DNA of 64,000 bases, taken from Phymorhynchus buccinoides. Lineage: Eukaryota; Mollusca; Gastropoda; Neogastropoda; Raphitomidae. Positions 13,301-20,760 of the stretch are shown piece after piece. The notes beneath the pieces were generated by a model. It worked only from the letters and a program-made list of their open reading frames with translations. It did no database searches and was not told the DNA's origin. The first letter of the stretch is position 1, and the number at the start of each line of letters is the position of its first letter. The position numbers and the translations under genes were made by a program. The DNA is taken from NCBI GenBank assembly GCA_017654935.2, contig CM065694.1, positions 9,147,852 to 9,211,851 on the forward strand. The letters are read 5' to 3'.

Positions 13301-13388
13301 GGATCAGTACTCTCCGCAGCGCAGCGATATAGATATCGAGATGGACGTGCGTCAGCGGTCGGTGGACGAGAAGAAGAATTATCTGTAG
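580..13388 (+). CDS. Anoctamin (TMEM16) family gene, 3' part, eight exons
   Basis: Join of 580-634, 2321-2421, 5477-5613, 7453-7605, 8891-8943, 9362-9540, 11499-11604 and 13071-13388. Each junction has AG/GT borders and the phases match across all seven introns, giving about 366 residues ending at a TAG. Anoctamins are ten-helix membrane proteins acting as Ca2+-activated chloride channels or lipid scramblases. Seen here: the GGCLIEL segment leading into TM6; the TM6 motif QNNLIE (family Ca2+ ligands Asn and Glu, i and i+4); EYLE in TM7 (two Glu); EIRVD in TM8 (Glu and Asp). Thus all six family Ca2+ ligands are kept. STFNVSDF and the [11 protein letters not shown] segment follow, then TM10 and a Ser/acid-rich tail. 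The N-terminal cytoplasmic domain and TM1-5 must lie upstream. The subfamily is unresolved: the segments resemble ANO1/2 in TM6 and ANO4/5 later. Confidence in the family is very high; channel versus scramblase activity cannot be told. Confidence 0.95.
672..838 (-). repeat. SINE-like repeat S1, reverse copy
   Basis: It shares the GGTCACACACGTAATG core (read on the minus strand) and flanking blocks with copies at 28230-28420, 39335-39510 and 59430-59610. Its A-rich trinucleotide tail appears here as (GTT)n at 672-697. Family unnamed by me. Confidence 0.65.
853..1428. mobile_element. Fold-back element with GA/CT arms and long inverted ends
   Basis: The outer ends (GAAGTTTAAT, then TTTGACCGCCAGGGGGCAGT) recur inverted at 1375-1428. 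Inside, three nested hairpins each have the form CTTAGTTGGGCGTAGTGAGA, GA-rich, CT-rich, then TCTCACTACGCCCAACTAAG. A single related copy is at 23490-23680. No coding capacity. Confidence 0.8.
1514..1700. repeat. (GT)n-rich microsatellite
   Basis: Interrupted GT/GC alternating purine-pyrimidine tract inside the anoctamin intron. Open frames here are repeat artefacts. Confidence 0.95.
1772..1853. repeat. (CT)n microsatellite
   Basis: About 80 bases of nearly pure CT repeat in the intron before exon 2. Confidence 0.97.
1990..2320 (+). repeat. Tandem decayed copies of the exon 2 acceptor edge
   Basis: A T-rich tract, GTTATAG and the first bases of exon 2 recur with exon-like starts at about 2006, 2130 and 2218 before the true start at 2321. 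The copies at 2006 and 2218 keep GTCTAATC-like exon sequence; the first includes an expanded G-run. None is a full exon. Confidence 0.8.
2321..2421 (+). CDS. Anoctamin exon 2 of window (TM6)
   Basis: Acceptor GTTATAG ends at 2320, donor GTGAGT at 2422. It begins with a Cys codon so the join reads [12 protein letters not shown], as the family expects. TM6 carries QNNLIEI with the Asn and Glu of the Ca2+ site. It ends with two bases of a split Pro codon, completed by the next exon. Three decayed copies of its 5' edge lie just upstream. Confidence 0.95.
2540..3011 (+). mobile_element. piggyBac-like MITE (family A) split by a retroposon
   Basis: The ends CCCCTTTCACC and GGCGGTGAAAGAG are inverted, and TTAA follows on the right; the left site is TTAC. 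The body matches other family A copies (CACCACAATGGTTTAACA block, GTCACAGAGGAATT block). A family B retroposon with a 14-base target duplication sits inside at 2711-2930. Confidence 0.8.
2711..2930 (+). mobile_element. Family B short retroposon, full copy
   Basis: It is flanked by the direct repeat CAATATTGCAGATA at 2697-2710 and 2931-2944. The body contains GCCGATGAGGTTTAACCGAG, CACCTATCTGTATTAATAAA, the ACTGCCTCTGGGCATTGCCT block and AGAGGATGTAAAACACCATT. No coding capacity is seen. Confidence 0.85.
3052..3617 (+). mobile_element. Non-autonomous hAT-like element with transposase first exon
   Basis: Perfect 15-base inverted ends CAGAGCTGATTCTAG / CTAGAATCAGCTCTG, flanked by a 5-base duplication AAATA. 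It carries an open segment from about 3277 (see separate entry). Length 566 bp. Confidence 0.82.
3277..3474 (+). pseudogene. hAT-like transposase N-terminal exon remnant
   Basis: From ATG at 3277 it reads [20 protein letters not shown], then an acidic/Ser-rich stretch and [10 protein letters not shown]. The same order (LFDF, low-complexity linker, FQDDW) occurs at 26942-27170 and in part at 1-110. Downstream catalytic domains are absent, so this is an internally deleted derivative. Confidence 0.65.
3840..4104 (+). repeat. SINE family H, 3' variant 2
   Basis: It shares the TCCCCCACCTTCTGG block and GACTCTGCCTTTTCCCTTT block with copies at 16935, 56480, 61390, 61990 and 62800. Its 3' half (CCGAAGTCGGACATGCTGGG, ACAGGAAACTGTGTGAGCGA) matches only 62800-63128. 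It ends in a (GAA)n tail. Confidence 0.7.
4190..4535 (+). mobile_element. 5'-truncated LINE 3' end (type 1)
   Basis: The reading [20 protein letters not shown], then [16 protein letters not shown], is the typical C-terminus of animal non-LTR ORF2 proteins. The 3' UTR ends TTTAGCGCTGTATAAATACT. A second copy is at 37262-37525. Confidence 0.75.
4536..4940. other. Anoctamin intron, nothing recognised
   Basis: AT-rich intronic sequence without repeat copies or coding signal that I can recognise. Confidence 0.6.
4945..5131 (+). repeat. Two partial copies of the exon 3 acceptor edge
   Basis: Exon-like sequence follows CAG at 4960 and at 5085. The second copy matches the first 47 or so bases of exon 3 (GCGGGTGATCAAGCTG, then AAGAAGAAGCTGTCCAAG). 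Both lack the rest of the exon and a donor. Confidence 0.8.
5228..5460 (-). repeat. tRNA-SINE tail fragment, reverse
   Basis: It shares TCACAGAGGCGTGTCTGTGA, GTGTGACTGATGAGGAAGGA and CCTCGGTTTATCGTCTC with the copy at 6605-6955, but stops before the tRNA-like head. Its end abuts the exon 3 acceptor. Confidence 0.75.
5477..5613 (+). CDS. Anoctamin exon 3 of window (TM6-TM7 loop, TM7 start)
   Basis: Acceptor GTTCAG ends at 5476, donor GTGGGT at 5614. It encodes a basic cytosolic loop ([12 protein letters not shown]) and then FYEYLEM, with the two TM7 Glu of the Ca2+ site. Two partial copies of its 5' edge occur upstream, and a SINE ends next to its acceptor. Confidence 0.95.
5646..6578 (+). 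mobile_element. hAT-like DNA element with zinc-finger remnant
   Basis: Inverted ends CAGACCTGCCAACC / GGTTGGCAGGTCTG (933 bp). It begins with CAG as hAT elements do; no clear target duplication. A reversed family B fragment lies inside at about 5806-5872. A 3' fragment of the same family is at 12622-12833. Confidence 0.8.
6083..6307 (+). pseudogene. hAT-type zinc-finger (TTF/BED-like) fragment
   Basis: It reads [20 protein letters not shown] then [12 protein letters not shown] and [13 protein letters not shown]. The C-x2-C, GG-x-D and H-x4-H spacing is the N-terminal zinc finger common in hAT-derived transposases. No catalytic region follows. Confidence 0.65.
6605..6955 (-). repeat. tRNA-derived SINE, reverse, complete head
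   Basis: Reading the minus strand from 6955: GTGGCACAGAGGTAACG (A-box like) and GAGTTCGAACCTGGG (B-box), then the body and the shared tail ending TCACAGAGACGCCTCTGTGA. The tail is shared with SINEs at 24255, 32520 and 54250, although the heads of 24255 and 32520 differ. Confidence 0.8.
6965..7452 (+). repeat. Tandem array of exon 4 acceptor-edge copies
   Basis: Four copies with a 118-121 bp period precede exon 4, with exon-like starts at about 6974, 7096, 7214 and 7332. Each carries TTGTGTTCCAG (lost in the first), about 75 bases related to the exon start, then TTGTATTGAATTGCATATTA. The last three lack about nine bases relative to the exon and run into a stop. Confidence 0.9.
7453..7605 (+). 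CDS. Anoctamin exon 4 of window (TM7-TM8)
   Basis: Acceptor TTCCAG ends at 7452, donor GTAAGA at 7606. It encodes [17 protein letters not shown] and [16 protein letters not shown], where the Glu and Asp four residues apart are the TM8 Ca2+ ligands, then the [13 protein letters not shown] linker. It is the last and only intact member of a tandem array of exon-edge copies. Confidence 0.96.
7827..8145. repeat. Direct repeat pair of about 52 bases
   Basis: AAGGTACTCTTAAAGACTGT at 7827 and AAGGTACTCTTGTAGACTGT at 8090 start near-identical segments ending CATGAACGCAGTT. The intervening 210 bases show nothing recognisable. Confidence 0.7.
8891..8943 (+). CDS. Anoctamin exon 5 of window
   Basis: Acceptor TCTGCAG ends at 8890, donor GTAAGT at 8944. 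It encodes [18 protein letters not shown], the TM8-TM9 connection and start of TM9, and ends in phase 0. Confidence 0.93.
9362..9540 (+). CDS. Anoctamin exon 6 of window (TM9 and extracellular loop)
   Basis: Acceptor is a C-run followed by AG at 9360-9361; donor GTGAGA at 9541. It encodes [18 protein letters not shown], then the extracellular loop with [10 protein letters not shown] and the conserved Cys of DICR. Four copies of its 3' half follow in tandem downstream. Confidence 0.95.
9541..10260 (+). repeat. Tandem copies of the exon 6 3' half with donor sites
   Basis: Four copies of about 90 bases (starting near 9618, 9799, 9986 and 10166) each end CATCTGCAG|GTCAGAG. They are spaced about 180 bp apart by GA-rich sequence. 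Each keeps an open frame for a variant of the STFNVSDF loop; one has lost a codon. No acceptor with a pyrimidine tract precedes them, so they look like spare donors rather than full exons. Confidence 0.9.
10265..10340. repeat. (CA)n microsatellite
   Basis: Interrupted CA repeat directly after the last exon 6 copy. Confidence 0.95.
10368..10527. mobile_element. piggyBac-like MITE with TTAA site
   Basis: TTAA at 10364-10367 and 10528-10531 flank ends CCTCTTCACTGCC and GCAGCGAAGGGG. The body has ACGTATATATACGTCGCCG-like palindromes. It is related in its ends to families A and J. Confidence 0.65.
10580..10990 (+). repeat. Dispersed repeat E
   Basis: It starts with the palindrome GTTTGTGGCTCAAGCCACAAAC and continues CTATAACTCACTTTGTCGGT and TTGTCGCACTTCAAATCGAG. 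The same blocks occur inverted at 38810-39050. Confidence 0.7.
11082..11286. mobile_element. piggyBac-like MITE, family J
   Basis: TTAA at both ends, termini CCCCTTGACTGCCA / TGGCAGTCAAGGAG, 205 bp. A second copy is at 49853-50080. No coding capacity. Confidence 0.8.
11499..11604 (+). CDS. Anoctamin exon 7 of window (TM10)
   Basis: Acceptor TTTTTCAG ends at 11498, donor GTGAGT at 11605. It encodes [16 protein letters not shown] and [15 protein letters not shown]. The first base completes the Arg codon split with exon 6. Confidence 0.95.
11920..12113 (+). mobile_element. Probable LINE 3' end with (TTCG)-type tail
   Basis: CCCTGAATAAATAACATTTC followed by degenerate TTCGTTCATTCG repeats resembles the tail of the 45595-48660 LINE (AATAAAAAAGGTTCGTTCG). 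The upstream part is not recognisable. Confidence 0.45.
12135..12332 (-). pseudogene. LINE ORF2 C-terminal fragment, reverse
   Basis: It reads [20 protein letters not shown] then [18 protein letters not shown] and FVAALGLRF. This CxCG, QT-x2-H-x-LQ-x-CP, KLWG pattern is the C-terminus of animal non-LTR retrotransposon polyproteins. Only this end is present. Confidence 0.75.
12449..12582 (+). mobile_element. Tigger-like MITE, truncated
   Basis: CAGTGGAACCTCCCTTATAA start, preceded by TA, and body shared with 21996-22175. The right terminus is missing. Confidence 0.7.
12622..12833 (+). mobile_element. 3' fragment of the 5646-type hAT-like element
   Basis: It matches 6367-6578, including GTTGGCAGGTCTG at the right end. 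Confidence 0.8.
13071..13388 (+). CDS. Anoctamin terminal exon and stop
   Basis: Acceptor GCGAACAG ends at 13070. It encodes the end of TM10 ([18 protein letters not shown]), the amphipathic [20 protein letters not shown] helix and a Ser/Asp/Glu-rich cytosolic tail, then TAG at 13386-13388. The 3' UTR follows; no AATAAA occurs before the inverted repeat at 13458. Confidence 0.95.
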   Translation, partial: NLIMVVTSLIAWLIPDVPVLLKEQIRREAYITNEIVLRNELQRARGVDLESSSSGETAVTSGGAFSIEEDDDASNTSDQYSPQRSDIDIEMDVRQRSVDEKKNYL

Positions 13389-13457
13389 ATCAGGGATTAG
13401 GAGTAATAGTGATAATAATGCGTGTAGTAATGTGAGTATCGACACTAGCCCGCAAAT

Positions 13458-14387
13458 GAAAAAAAAACTTTTAAAAATTAACCGCGTTGACCACAATTGA
13501 TTAACTATGATGAATATATTGTTCAAGACATTGTGTTGAGTTTAGTCCTGCATTTCATTCAAATTACTTTAAAAAAAAAAAAAGTTTAGACTTGAAAAGA
13601 ACGAAGATACTAGGTTTTTGTCCTTAACTAGGTCTGAATTTGGGACTTACAAGTTTTTCTTCTATTTTCACAACCTCATTTACCCCAGATAGAAAGTCGT
13701 TAGAGATACGAGCTTTTGGTGGAAGGTGGCGGGGGAAAAATTAGAGAGCTGACTATGTATCTAACTCAAACCCCCCCAAAAATTGAGATACAAGGTTTTT
13801 GAATTTCACAGACGATATACCTTGAAAGAGCCCAAAGCACTGTACAAAGAGATTTCCGCTCACAAGCACGCAGCGAATGACAGTAATTGTCAAGAGGAGT
13901 AGGAAATATCTACAGGAGCAGTGTGCTACAACAATTGCTTGCACGAGAAGAATTACTGTGGTATTTGTTTACTTTAGTTTAAGGCAATATTTTTTTTCTT
14001 CCTGATCCTTCAAGGCCTGATAATATGACAAAATAATATATCGTCGGTGAAATTCAAAAACTTTGTATCTCGAGTTTTGGAAGTTTTGAGTTAAAGTCAG
14101 CTCTCTAATTTTTCCCGCCACCTTCCACCAAAAGCTTATATCTCTAACGACTTTCTATCTGGGGTAAATGAGGTTGTGAAAATAGAAGAAAAACTCGTAA
14201 GTCTCAAATTCAGATCTAGTTAAGGACAAAAACCTCATATCTTCGTTCTTTTCAAGTCTAAAAAAACAAAAAACATTTAAAATAATTTTAACAAAATGCA
14301 GGACTAAACTTGCAATGTCTTAACATTCATTCATTCATTCATTCATCAATTGTGGTCAATGCGGTTAATTTTGAAAAGTTTTTTTTA
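13458..14387. repeat. Large inverted repeat in the presumed anoctamin 3' UTR
   Basis: Left arm about 13458-13818, right arm about 14036-14387, loop about 217 bases. Matching blocks include GACTTGAAAAGAACGAAGAT, CACAACCTCATTTACCCCAG and GAATTTCAC(A/C)GACGATATA, each found inverted in the other arm. A short third copy of the innermost block follows at 14410-14452. The arms are about 90% alike by eye. Confidence 0.88.
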
Positions 14388-14459
14388 AAATAATTTTTCT
14401 CAAAACTACCAAAATTGAGATACGAGGTTTTTGAATTTCACCGACGATATATAGTGAGT

Positions 14460-15140
14460 AACTATTGTGTAACAAGGTCAGATTATTTTTTGTTAAAAAA
14501 AAGAAAGAAAAAAAAATTGGATTGAAACGTTAACCAGCTTCATCTTTCATTGAAACATAAGCCCTGCATGTTGTAAAGGAAAGAGCTGAATCTCTGTGAA
14601 TGTATTTTAATAATGATTATTATTATGGTGGTTGATGAGTAAGAAAAATGTGAGAGACTTGCATACTGTTGCACGGCCAGATCTGAGAAAGGAATAGTGG
14701 TATGGTGATTACTGTTTGTGTTTTATATGTGTTTGGAAATACAATCATGTTTCCTTTGTTTGTTTCTATGGGTCAGGAGATGTTGAAAGTGTGTGGGTTG
14801 TTTTTCTTTCCATACATTTTGTTTAAAAAACCCAAAATGCTTCTGTGAGAAGAAAAAGGTTTACCAGTATATATATATCTTACATTCTCAGCATGTCCGA
14901 AGTTGACTGCATCTAACTCTTTTGTGTCGTGTATTATAATTATTACTTTAAAAATGTGTGATCTTCCTTCTCTTGAGAACTAAATGCATTTATCAGAAAT
15001 GTGTGATAATCCGTTCTCCACTTAGCTGATGCGGTGTATCGCGTGACCAGTTATGGCATTTGTTATGTTTATATAATGATAATGCGTGTATGTTAAACCT
15101 GACAGTGCAACAGTATAAAATGCATGAAAGGAAAGACTCC
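14460..15140. other. AT-rich sequence after the stop, nothing recognised
   Basis: Probable anoctamin 3' UTR or flank. No ORF, repeat copy or clear poly(A) signal that I can assign. Confidence 0.5.
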
Positions 15141-15209
15141 AGAGAGCTTAATTATACACATCTGTATTGTTAAAAATTTGGGACTTTACTGGCGTTGCAC
15201 TGCCTCCGG

Positions 15210-15714
15210 CAGGGATGTGAGAGCTATGCATAAAAGCGTAAATGCGCTTTTTTCTATTTTAAAAATAGTGTAGAAACAGTTGAGTTTGGTAGACTTTCTT
15301 CTTGTACACATGGTGAAAATGAAAGTAGTTTGTAGTGCAAGTACATTCCCTTGACTGAATTTGGTAAGCTTATGCATGATTAGCCTGGTACGTCCAATGG
15401 CAGTGTGCCATTTCCGTGTGTTCGGCTAATCCAAGGTGGATTGGGATGTTTTCAAAGCTTTTGAGTGAATGTTTCATCTTCAACCATGAAAATTATGCGT
15501 CGCATCATAGATGTGAAGAAAGAGATCAACAAAGGATGCAGACACAAATTTGACAGGGCATGGCTGGATGAAACTATCAGACAGTAAGATCCGTGAAGGC
15601 GATCACAATTGAATCCATAAATTGACAGAAACATTTTATGTTGCGAGCAAAGTTTGAGTACTTTGATGATACCATCGGCTACGCTTTTTTGTTTTGGGCC
15701 CTCTCACATCCCTG
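15210..15714 (+). mobile_element. hAT-like element with 6-base target duplication
   Basis: Inverted ends CAGGGATGTGAGAG / CTCTCACATCCCTG (505 bp), flanked by the direct repeat CTCCGG at 15204-15209 and 15715-15720. Its insertion site in family B is unambiguous. Confidence 0.88.
15487..15588 (+). pseudogene. Short transposase-like exon inside the 15210 element
   Basis: ATG at 15487 opens MKIMRRIIDVKKEINKGC and then HKFDRAWLDETIRQ, followed by a GTAAGA donor-like site. FDRAWLDE parallels FQDDWLKK of the other hAT-like elements here, suggesting a residual first exon. Confidence 0.45.
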
Positions 15715-16219
15715 CTCCGGGCATTGCCTCCAGGATCGTTCCCACCATCTTTGTATATACTAATGTCCCACATGTGTCTGTTCCAGAACGGAGGATGTGA
15801 AACAGATTTTCATTCACTCCAGAGAGCAAGTGTCATTTCTTATTCTCTTTCAATTTATAGGAGATACTTTGATTGTTTGTGTACTGATGTATCTAGAGCC
15901 AGTTTTGGTGTGAGGGGGTGGGTGGGTGGGTTTTTTTTAGGATGATGATTTGTTAACAATGCCTTGTTTTTCATGAACCCCTCCCCTGTCTTGTCTCCTG
16001 TCTACTAGGGATGTGTGGCGTAATTGATGATGTCACAGCTTTTGATGTCGTAGCCCTGGAATGATGGTTTTTGATTTAGACAAGTCAGAAAAGATATATA
16101 TATCTCTAGATCATTTTCTCAGACTGAGTCTAGCAGGTCTCTTTTAAATTTTGTAATAAGAAAATCGATAATTTCGCCGTTTTCCTCTGGCAGAGAAGGG
16201 GTTAATTGTAAGTCGGATA

Positions 16220-16930
16220 TCGTTCTCCCGGCGGAAAGGTTTGTTTGCATATAACCCAGACCTTCCTGTGCCCAACTTCATTCTTTCAAACCAACAAACG
16301 ATTTTCGGAAACAAATAGGGGAGAGTACTTCATGAAAATTAGAGTTGTTTGCCTCCATTTTTCAGCCAAATACCACAGCAAGCAATGCAACAATGGCGTT
16401 GAAGCTTGAAACCGCAGGATGCGAGTCAGCGACTTGCAAACATTTTGTAGAAAAATAAGGGGTGACCAGTTGCTGTACAAAGTGATAGAACTTGCAAACT
16501 GTGACGTAAATATATAAATTACAACAAATTTAGAATGACGCACTGCGTTCTGTGTCTCCTCAAACACACGAAGCGAGGGCTGGGGATCTACCTGAAGGTA
16601 GAGTAACTTCCCCTGTTTGACCGATTGAATTAGGCGAGATCACTCCCACACACCATGAAATTACTCCCCTTAATTATTTCCGAACAATTCCTATTGTCAT
16701 TGCTTAGGTAGCGCCAGTTCTAAGCATGTATGGGTATTGACAACCAAACATAGATTTGTTCCCCTTGGTTACTGCTGGTCTCAGGTTCTGTGGCCTGACA
16801 AACTGGGGGTGGGGGTGAGGCTGTGAGTTGGGACTCGGGAATGAGCGGCATGGGAGCAACGCCAGTTTATGGCCCAGAAAATGGGACAGTTAAATAAAGG
16901 AAGTTATTAAAAAAAACATGGGTATTGATA
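16220..16930. other. No gene recognised
   Basis: Unique-looking sequence. TGGCAGAGAAGGGGTTAA at 16187-16204 resembles the right end of a piggyBac-like MITE without a visible partner. AATAAA at about 16893. Confidence 0.4.
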
Positions 16931-16934
16931 AGAA

Positions 16935-17215
16935 TCTCCCCGTGGGGATACCGGGAGTCTTTTGTAAAAATAGTTCCCCCACCTTCTGGAAGTTCTGTGC
17001 TTGTAACTTCATCTAATCTGCCACTCTCTTTGACTCTGCCTTTTCCCTTTGCTTTCTATCCTCTACTATCTTTCTGACTTATTGGCCCATTCTCCTGGGT
17101 TTTTTTAAAAATACATGCATCTTCCAAATATTTTTTCTCATTTGAGCTCCTCCGAAATTGGAATGTGCCAGCTGTACGCAGCGGGGAGACCAGTGAAAAC
17201 TGAAAACTGAACACG
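16935..17215 (+). repeat. SINE family H, variant 1, tail lost
   Basis: CTCCCCGTGGGGATACCGGG start and GAGCTCCTCCGAAAT / GGAGACCAGTGAAAACTGAA 3' blocks, shared with 56480 and 61990. No (GAA)n tail remains. Confidence 0.75.
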
Positions 17216-17282
17216 ATTTGTGTTTCCTGAAGTGAGATTTTAGCGAGAATGGGTTTCAGAAGGTTTAATTTATTTATGTTAT

Positions 17283-17640
17283 ATTATGAACAATCAGAGT
17301 TATGAGCAATCTCTTTTCTGTGGTAAATTGCACGTTTGAATTTACCATGCTCTTTTTTTTTTCTTTTTTTTTCTTTTTCTTTTTTGTTGTTGTGAGTTAT
17401 GAACAATCTCTTGTCTGTGCTACTTTGTACATTTGAATTTACCATGGGTTTTTTTTTAATGTTTTTTTTTTGCTTTTTTGTTGTGAGTTATGAACAATCT
17501 CTTGTCTGTGGTATCTTGCACATTTGAATTTACCATGCTTTTTTTTTGTTTTTTTTGTTGTGAGTTATGAACAATCTCTTGTCTGTGGTACCTTGCACAT
17601 TTGAATTTACCATGCTTTTTTTTTTTTCTCTCAAGTTTTT
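17283..17640. repeat. Minisatellite, about 74-97 bp period, four units
   Basis: Units contain GAGTTATGAACAATCTCTTG, TCTGTGGTACCTTGCACATT, TGAATTTACCATG and a variable T-run. The period varies with T-run length. Confidence 0.9.
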
Positions 17641-18099
17641 ATTTTCTGTTTTCTTGGAGACGGAACCTCACATATTATCTCCCTTTGCTTGTGGTAACAC
17701 TTTATTTCAATACATTTGCATTGCATCTTTATTTGTTTTATTTTGCATTTTTGGGATGTGACTGAGAAGAGAAAATATAACTTTTTATAATGGATGGTAT
17801 TTTTTTTTTTTCGATGAATGAATTTTTTTCACAATTACATTATGCCAGTTTCTGGGTGTTTTTTGTGTGTGTGTTTTCATGATGAATATTAGCTTCTATT
17901 GTTATGTACATACGCTATGCTGCGTGTATTTTGAATGTATATGTATCTTAACAAATCTGTTGCACTTTTGTGATCTACATTATCTGGCATTCTATTGTTC
18001 TTCGACTGGAAAGGCAAGTTAAGTTCTGTTAAAAATTCAACTTGATAATCATGGAAAGTGCCCTTAATAATTTGTGATGGTGCATGGGATAAAACCTAC

Positions 18100-18610
18100 A
18101 TAAGTCGCTCTGAGTGTTTTTGAGCAAAAGCCAAAAATAGTCAACGACCCCGAAAATATCAATTTTCTATTTAGGGCATATTTATGTTTATTTTTTATGT
18201 ATTCTACCAGTATCCACAACATGGTGTGTTCTGGTCACACCATGTATGATTTCTTTGTTTATTTGATTGATTTTTAAATCAAATTAATAGGGAGAAAAAA
18301 GAGGCAAAATTCTGTTTTCTAGGTCCCAGATTTCTGCAAGTGATCTATCTCGAATGCCAAACTTCAAATCATATAGTAAAGGTGTCTGTCTGTCTGAAAC
18401 ACAAAACGGGCCTTATAACTCCGCCGTTTTTCGACCGAATCGCTTCAAATTTGCTGTGAGCCCTAATAATTATAAAATAAAATCTAGACAATTCGGGTTT
18501 CTGTGTATTGTCAAGGAATCTTTGCTCCATCATGAAGAATTAAAATGTCAATTTATGCTCATATTCCATTATGTCTGTTTTTCCCATGCACTGTCACATA
18601 TGGATTTGCC
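18100..18610 (+). repeat. Dispersed repeat M, with repeat C nested
   Basis: It shares TTTTGAGCAAAAGCCAAAAA, CTACCAGTATCCACAACATG, GAGGCAAAATTCTGTTTTCT and CTTTGCTCCATCATGA with 25335-25730. The stretch 18372-18466 (CTGAAACACAAAACGGGCCT to GTGAGCCCTAA) is absent there and matches repeat C at 58262-58350. Confidence 0.75.
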
Positions 18611-18711
18611 TTCTAGTGTTTGTTCGTTGACTTATTCCTCCATACATATCCACTGCCTTTAACTACTGTTGTCAAACATCATGCTCTCGGTCTTTCATCA
18701 AATTTCTTTAA

Positions 18712-18949
18712 CCCTTTCACCGCCAAAGTCGCATTTTAGCACCACAATGATTTACCACCTATGTCACTAAAAGGCATCAAATTGGGGTCTATTATTCAAA
18801 GACCCTATTGTCTTAGTTTTGGGAAGTAAGGACAGACCTTATTTTATATATGTCACAGAAGAATCCCCAATACTGCAGATAGATTTTGTTCTCTACCCAG
18901 ATAAATGTAATGGAAATGTTTGGCTGAAATATGGCTGGCGTTGAAAGGG
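18712..18949 (+). mobile_element. piggyBac-like MITE, family A
   Basis: TTAA flanks both ends. CCCTTTCACCGCCA start and TGGCGTTGAAAGGG end, 238 bp. Confidence 0.85.
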
Positions 18950-19488
18950 TTAATGTTGTCCTTTTGTTCACACAATCAAGTCATTGGTTTTTTATGTGTG
19001 CTTTTATACCATTCATATCCAATGTTATATAACTGTTAACTGACTACTACCATCATATTTTTGTCTTTCATAAAATGATGATATTCCTGCCGGGTTTTTT
19101 TGGTGTCTTTTTTAGGTATGTATTCTGAAATTGAGTCACATTATTTTCGTCTTTGTGTTTCTGGTCACACCGTTACGTTTTTTGCATACAAAGTTGTATG
19201 CAGTTTTCGCAAAATCGTTATATTTTCACCAGTTCACCTCATGACTGTAAGGCATTTGTTAAAAATTACTGTTGTTATTCTCTGTATTGCAATCATTAAA
19301 GTTGTTAATATGTTTTGTATTGATATGTTTTTTGTTGTGTTATTATTGTTCTTTTTGGTATATTAGTTGTCAGGGTTTTTTGAATGTCGCAAAATCTACT
19401 CATGGGTGCTACTCTTTCATTTTTACACAGATTTCAGCATTTTTAATTTTGCCAGAAACTGAACTTCAGTTGGTTTTTTTAATTCATC

Positions 19489-19494
19489 AATAAA
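19489..19494 (+). promoter_or_regulatory. Possible poly(A) signal AATAAA
   Basis: AATAAA in CATCAATAAAAACAATTTTG. It could serve a very long anoctamin 3' UTR, but no evidence links them. Confidence 0.3.
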
Positions 19495-19817
19495 AACAAT
19501 TTTGACCACAAGCAATTTTGGGCGTTTTGAACTGTCTAGTTGTTCTATCTTGGAAGTTTACAAAGGCAATGTAATAATTTTACAAGGCTTATCAGATTCA
19601 AAGAAACTGTCTGTCTGTCTATCGTTTTAGCTGTCTGTCTGTATAGTTATATCTCTCTCTTAACCCTGAATCGTCCGACGGGGCTCTGCCCCTGTACCCT
19701 GCCGGGGCCATGGGTCCCTGGACCCCTGCCTTTCAGGGTTTTTTTCATTTGGGGGAGTTGCACCCATGAATATTGTTATTCTCTGTATTGCAATCGTTTA
19801 AGTTGTTGTTATGTTTA

Positions 19818-19941
19818 TATTCAATTCAATTCAATTCAAAAATCTTTATTATCCATTAAAAAACAAGTTTAAAATGGAAAATTTTCTTCCACAACATGTG
19901 CAGCAGATAACTAAAACAAGTACATTAAATCAATTAGTAAG

Positions 19942-20009
<68 letters not shown>

Positions 20010-20107
20010 TGTACATAATTTGATAATTATACATAAATTAGAGAATTACAAACATTCAACAAATAATGATTGTTTTCAAGGCAATTACAAAATATTACAT
20101 TCACAAC

Positions 20108-20174
<67 letters not shown>

Positions 20175-20760
20175 AAGAGAGAGAGAGATAACAGTCATCA
20201 ACATTGATAAATCAATAGCAATATTACAGGAAATATATTATCTCTCACACATCCAATTACACCCACACTATGCAAAATATTTATCAAGCAGCAATTATGT
20301 TATTAAGTTATTTTAAAACATATCAATAAAGTAATTATCATTAAACATTATCACAGTCATCAATAGTACCAATATTAAACATATTAAGGGAATATTAATC
20401 ACAGACAGGCAGAGCCATGGAGTTACAGAGAAGTTTTGAGAGCAGTGTTGGAGTTATTCAGGATTGCTATGGCGGATGGAATGAAGGAGTGCTTGAGGTT
20501 TTTTTTGCCAGAGGTGCCCGAAGGCGTCGCCCTGAAGGTAGTGTTTGAAAAGAGTCATGAAGGGGATGAGTGGGATCACGGAGGATCTTGCCAGCTGATT
20601 CTAGTGAAATCTTTGTAAATGTTTGAGAGTTGCTTCTGTTCTTTACCAATCATTTTAGATGTTGTTGACAATGCGTGATTGTGCTTTACATACAGTTAGA
20701 TTTCCGTACCAGGCAGTGATAGTGAAGGTATGTTTTTTGACGTGTTATTTGTGTTATCAG
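19818..20760 (-). mobile_element. 5'-truncated LINE, reverse
   Basis: The minus-strand reading at about 20440-20650 gives TKISLESAGKILRDPTHPLH then SFQTLPSGRRLRAP, a well-known C-terminal pattern of invertebrate non-LTR reverse transcriptase proteins. The 3' end, at 19818 on this strand, has a (TTGAA)n tail. CA and GA microsatellites at 19945-20007 and 20113-20190 lie in its 3' UTR. Confidence 0.78.
20113..20190. repeat. (GA)n microsatellite
   Basis: About 75 bases of GA repeat with one interruption. Confidence 0.97.

Larger units (their letters stand above)
15150..15825 (+). mobile_element. Family B retroposon interrupted by a DNA element
   Basis: The B sequence CACATCTGTATTGTTAAAAA to CACTGCCTCCGG (15157-15209) resumes at 15715 with CTCCGGGCATTGCCTCCAGG. 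The interruption is the element at 15210-15714. Confidence 0.8.

Noticed and set aside
15210..15714. LTR or retroposon insertion
   Set aside because: Ends are inverted, not direct, and the flanking duplication is 6 bases with no A-rich tail.
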